Part shown: in pieces, positions 33,363-37,070 of the stretch
Layout: every line of letters starts with the position of its first letter
Position numbering within the stretch: position 1 is the stretch's first letter
From: Candidatus Ryanbacteria bacterium
GTDB taxonomy: Bacteria; Patescibacteriota; Minisyncoccia; Ryanbacterales; GWA2-47-10b
Reading direction: 5' to 3'
NCBI GenBank assembly: GCA_009691385.1
Contig: SICQ01000003.1
Coordinates: forward strand, 1 to 37,070
Length of the DNA: 37,070 nucleotides
The notes under the pieces: model-generated
The model's database searches: none
Seen by the model: the letters and a program-made list of their open reading frames with translations, nothing else
What the model was told of the DNA's origin: nothing
Made by a program: the position numbers and the translations under genes

Positions 33363-35837
33363 GTGATTTTTCGATCGTTACGCAAAAGGCGCAAACACAA
33401 ACTACTCCTCACTATCCTCGCTGTCATGACTGCCGGTGTATTTCTTTTTATACTGGCGGGCGCCCTTTTGTTTACATTCATCAAAATACCTACTCTTGAA
33501 GATTTCCGAGAACGCAAGGTAGCTGAGTCGACAAAGATCTATGACCGCACGGGTAAAGTGCTTTTATGGGAAGTCCATGGGGAGGAACGCCGTACGGTAG
33601 TGCTATTTGAAAATATCTCACGCAATGTAAAAAATGCGACTATCGCTATCGAAGATTCAAACTTTTATTCGCATCATGGTATCAGCCCCCTTTCTCTCTT
33701 TCGTGTCGTCTTTCTTAATATCTTTCAGGGTAAGCAAGTAGGTAGTGGTGGATCAACTATCACTCAACAACTTGTCAAAAACACTTTGCTGACGCGTGAG
33801 CAAACCCTTATCCGTAAAGCAAAAGAAATCATTATCGCGATCAAACTAGAATCCGCCTACTCAAAAGACGATATTCTCAACCTCTATCTCAACGAAATCC
33901 CTTATGGATCAAATACCTATGGTATTGAATCTGCCGCACAAAACTTTTTTGGTATATCAGCGTCCGATGTGTCACTCGCCGAGGCAGCGTATTTAGCAGC
34001 CCTCCCCCAAGCCCCCACTCGCTATTCACCTTATGGCAATAATCGAAAAGATTTGGAAGCACGCAAAGATCTTGTACTCGAACGAATGCGCACCCTTCAG
34101 TATATTTCGACGGAAGAATATGAGAGTGCCAAAAAAGAAAAGGTGGCATTCCTCCCCCAACGCAAACAGGGGCTCCTCGCACCACACTTTGTGATGTATG
34201 TCCGTGAGATGCTCAATGAAAAATATGGCGAAGATGTTGTAGAACAGGGTGGCTTAGAGGTTATCACAACCCTTGATGCGAGTTTGCAAGCAACCGCTGA
34301 AGAAATAGTTGCGCGTCGAGCGCCTGATATGCAGAAAAATTTTAATGCATCAAATATAGCACTGACCGCTATTGACCCGAAGACCGGCCATATCCTCGTT
34401 ATGGTTGGCTCGCGTGATTATTTTGATGTCAATAATGATGGTAATTTCAATGTGGCACTCGCGCGCCGCCAACCCGGATCCACTTTTAAACCCCTTGTCT
34501 ATGCGACCGCCTTCAAAAAAGGAATTACACCGGAGACGGTAGTATTTGATCTTGAGACAAATTTTGCGGCAGCTGGCGACCCATATGTGCCACAAAACTA
34601 TGATGAAAAATATCGCGGTCCCATCACACTTCGTCAAGCGCTCGCTCAATCTCTCAACATACCTGCGGTAAAAACACTCTATCTCGCGGGTATCGGCGAT
34701 TCTATTGAGACTGCGCGTGATTTTGGGATAACCACTCTTACCAACCAAAACCGCTATGGCCTTACCCTCGTGCTTGGTGGTGGAGAAGTATCTCTCTTAG
34801 AACTTACCTCTGCGTACGGTGTGTTCGCGAATCAGGGGGTGAAAATAAATCACCACCCTATTATTCAAATCAAAGATAAGAACGGGACTATTTTAGAAGA
34901 AGAAAAAATACAATCCGAACCAGTCATAGACGCCAATATCACCAATATGATCTCGAGCATCCTCTCTGATAACATCGCGCGTACACCAGCATTTGGTGCG
35001 CGCTCTCCTCTTTATTTTGATGGGATGTCTGTCGCTGCGAAAACTGGTACTACCAACGACTATCGTGATGTCTGGACAATTGGGTATAACCCTAATATTG
35101 TTGTTGGGACTTGGGCGGGAAATAATAACAACTCTTCGATGACCAAAAATGTCGCAGGTTTTATCATCGCGCCACTCTGGCGCGAATTTATGGATACAGC
35201 GCTCGCACAGGTAGAAAAAACTTCTTTTACCCCACCTCAACCAACTGGTGCCAAAAAACCAGTATTACGCGGTGTTTGGCGTGGATCGCGTGCCTATGAG
35301 GTTGATAAGATATCAGGTAATCTTGCCACCACCTTTACTCCTCAAGACCAGCGAGAAGAGCGAGTAACCCAAGAAGTCCATTCGATCTTGTATTGGATTA
35401 ACAAAGACAACCCTGATGGACCTATACCTACCAACCCTGCGCAAGACCCTCAATTTTCACTTTGGGAGGCCCCTGTACGCGCTTGGGCGGAACAAAATGG
35501 ATATAAAGATGGTGATAGTTTAGGAAAACCGATTGAGTATGACTCTTCTCACTCGCCTGAAAACTGGCCTGTGATTTTATATCCAAAAGATGAAGAGCAG
35601 AAAATATTTAACTATGGGGATGATATTATCTTCCACCCAACTATTACCGGTAAATATTTTGTTATTGATATTGAGATATTTGTTGATGGCGAATATGTGC
35701 GATCGGAAAAACGAACACCTCAAAATCTTGAGATTGGAGACTATGAAAGTGGTGAACACACCTTAAAACTTAAGGTGTATGATAGTATTGGAAACAAACA
35801 AGAACGAGAGATATCTTTTATTATCGCGGCCCCTTAA
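33363..35837 (+). CDS. penicillin-binding protein 1A (glycosyltransferase/transpeptidase)
   Basis: EDSNFYSHHGIS, GGSTITQQLVKN, PGSTFKPLVYATA, AKTGTTNDYRDVW motifs; GTG start. Confidence 0.95.
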   Translation: MIFRSLRKRRKHKLLLTILAVMTAGVFLFILAGALLFTFIKIPTLEDFRERKVAESTKIYDRTGKVLLWEVHGEERRTVVLFENISRNVKNATIAIEDSNFYSHHGISPLSLFRVVFLNIFQGKQVGSGGSTITQQLVKNTLLTREQTLIRKAKEIIIAIKLESAYSKDDILNLYLNEIPYGSNTYGIESAAQNFFGISASDVSLAEAAYLAALPQAPTRYSPYGNNRKDLEARKDLVLERMRTLQYISTEEYESAKKEKVAFLPQRKQGLLAPHFVMYVREMLNEKYGEDVVEQGGLEVITTLDASLQATAEEIVARRAPDMQKNFNASNIALTAIDPKTGHILVMVGSRDYFDVNNDGNFNVALARRQPGSTFKPLVYATAFKKGITPETVVFDLETNFAAAGDPYVPQNYDEKYRGPITLRQALAQSLNIPAVKTLYLAGIGDSIETARDFGITTLTNQNRYGLTLVLGGGEVSLLELTSAYGVFANQGVKINHHPIIQIKDKNGTILEEEKIQSEPVIDANITNMISSILSDNIARTPAFGARSPLYFDGMSVAAKTGTTNDYRDVWTIGYNPNIVVGTWAGNNNNSSMTKNVAGFIIAPLWREFMDTALAQVEKTSFTPPQPTGAKKPVLRGVWRGSRAYEVDKISGNLATTFTPQDQREERVTQEVHSILYWINKDNPDGPIPTNPAQDPQFSLWEAPVRAWAEQNGYKDGDSLGKPIEYDSSHSPENWPVILYPKDEEQKIFNYGDDIIFHPTITGKYFVIDIEIFVDGEYVRSEKRTPQNLEIGDYESGEHTLKLKVYDSIGNKQEREISFIIAAP

Positions 35838-36117
35838 AAGCAACTCTTTCTACAATACCTTGTGGCGTGCTATCACGAAGCTTACCAAGTATCTCGTGTT
35901 GGCGTTGATGTACATAATGTTTTAAAATCGCTGACGCAGTATAGATGATAACTGTCTCGTCGCGATATTCAGCTTGATATTGCCCTTCGTATCCAACTAA
36001 AATCGCTTGGAGTGCTTTGGTGATTGTTTCGTTTGATCGTTTTCTTGTAAGCTCATATGATCTATCAATCCGAGTAAATGCGTCTGGTAGAAGGACGAAA
36101 ATGCGATTAAAACTCAT
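35821..36117 (-). CDS. DUF721/DciA-like protein
   Basis: 98-aa ORF with 4-bp ATGA overlap downstream of dnaN; VIIYTASAILKHYVHQRQHEIL resembles DUF721. Confidence 0.5.
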   Translation of the reverse strand: MSFNRIFVLLPDAFTRIDRSYELTRKRSNETITKALQAILVGYEGQYQAEYRDETVIIYTASAILKHYVHQRQHEILGKLRDSTPQGIVERVAFKGPR

Positions 36118-37070
36118 ACATTACCCTTCATTGGCATTACAATATAAATTGATCCTTCACGGTTAGTTGGTTTAATAAGGAGTGGTTGTGATTCAGAATT
36201 GAATCCAAAAAATAATTTTTCTTCACTATATGATTCGACTCCTTGAAGGAGGTATTGGAAATTAAAAACAATAGAAACATCCTCGCCATCGAACTCACCC
36301 CTCATAACACCTTTATAGGTACCTTGATTATTCTTACTCTCAATCGTGATAGTTTTGTTTTTTATATCGAGTGCGAAAGACACGCTATTGAGTTTATTTG
36401 CAAAGATACTCGCTCGTCGTAATTGAGCTACAATCTCTTGGCGTACAACTGTGCCATGAGTTTTAAATGTCTTGGGGATAATCTGTTGATAATCTGGGAA
36501 ATTCCCCTCTGTAAGTCGTGAATAAAGTGTTATATCTCCAAATTTAAATAATCCCTCACCCTTACCTATTAAAAACTCTACCTTATCACTATCACTCTGA
36601 TCGGTAAGGCGAATAATCTCTTCAAATGTTCGTGATGGGAGTAAAAAGATTTCTTTTGGATTTTTTATAGATAGTGCCGCGAGCTTTAACCTCTCTTCAC
36701 CTAAACGAAAACTATCCGTAGAAGCTATAAGGAGTACTTCCTTTTCAAGAACCGCTAATACACTTGCGAGCTCTGGTTTGATGGCGCTTTTTGATACAGA
36801 AATGAGAACTCGAGAGAAAAATTGTGATATATCTTTTTTAAAGATGGTCGCCTTATACAACTCTTTAAGTGTGGGAAATGGAGGAAAATCTTCTTGCGGG
36901 TATCCTTTTATATTCGTTTCCTGTCCTTGTACAGTAAGGATAATATCAACACCACTACTCTCAATGGTAATCTTTTCATCTTTAGATAATGTAGATACAT
37001 AAGAGAGAAATTGTTTTGATGGCACTACTACACTACCTTGTTCACTTACTGTACAGCGAACTGTTGTTTG
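36114..37070 (-). CDS. dnaN: DNA polymerase III beta sliding clamp (5' end beyond window)
   Basis: Frame is open through the edge: QTTVRCTVSEQGSVVVPSKQFLSYV...; LLIASTDSFRLGEERL, IYIVMPMKGNV. Confidence 0.94.
   Translation of the reverse strand, partial: QTTVRCTVSEQGSVVVPSKQFLSYVSTLSKDEKITIESSGVDIILTVQGQETNIKGYPQEDFPPFPTLKELYKATIFKKDISQFFSRVLISVSKSAIKPELASVLAVLEKEVLLIASTDSFRLGEERLKLAALSIKNPKEIFLLPSRTFEEIIRLTDQSDSDKVEFLIGKGEGLFKFGDITLYSRLTEGNFPDYQQIIPKTFKTHGTVVRQEIVAQLRRASIFANKLNSVSFALDIKNKTITIESKNNQGTYKGVMRGEFDGEDVSIVFNFQYLLQGVESYSEEKLFFGFNSESQPLLIKPTNREGSIYIVMPMKGNV

Noticed and set aside
1-37070. CRISPR array, toxin-antitoxin or restriction-modification system
   Set aside because: No regularly spaced repeats and no ORF with recognisable motifs of these systems.

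Overview
This 37 kb window looks like the chromosome of a small-genome bacterium, most likely Patescibacteria/CPR (inferred from gene content: MurE-like ligase lacking an N-terminal domain, short ValS, membrane-anchored Clp ATPase, SIMPL, lamin-tail-like and PrsW-like proteins, tight gene packing). Most genes are housekeeping: uppS, tsaD, valS, hsp20, murE-like, ruvA, uvrB, rpsT, holA, a response regulator/histidine kinase pair, polA, tsaE, pilB/gspE, ruvB, yebC, ruvC, PBP1A, a DUF721-like gene and dnaN (cut by the right edge). There are five tRNA genes: Glu-TTC, Val-GAC, Phe-GAA, Val-TAC, Arg-CCG. A HIT-family gene is cut by the left edge and is missing from the ORF track. The observations most worth follow-up are: (1) a roughly 335-nt structured ncRNA candidate on the minus strand (about 29932-30267), with a perfect TTGACA-17-TATAAT promoter overlapping the ruvB start, long internal helices and a terminator; (2) a 33-bp exact copy of part of that RNA on the far side of a RAYT transposase that is itself flanked by ATGGACGTC-type palindromes; (3) a recurring -10-like hexamer exactly 6-7 nt before start codons, implying leaderless mRNAs, sometimes overlapping the stop codon of the upstream gene; (4) a contrasting set of four stand-alone small genes with strong promoters, Shine-Dalgarno sites and terminators; (5) an operon around a membrane-anchored Clp-like AAA+ protein with altered Walker B and pore-loop motifs; (6) a displaced duplicate of the tRNA-Phe 3' end; and (7) a broken duplicate of the HIT gene start. 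No CRISPR array or recognised defence system was seen. No database or folding search could be run.
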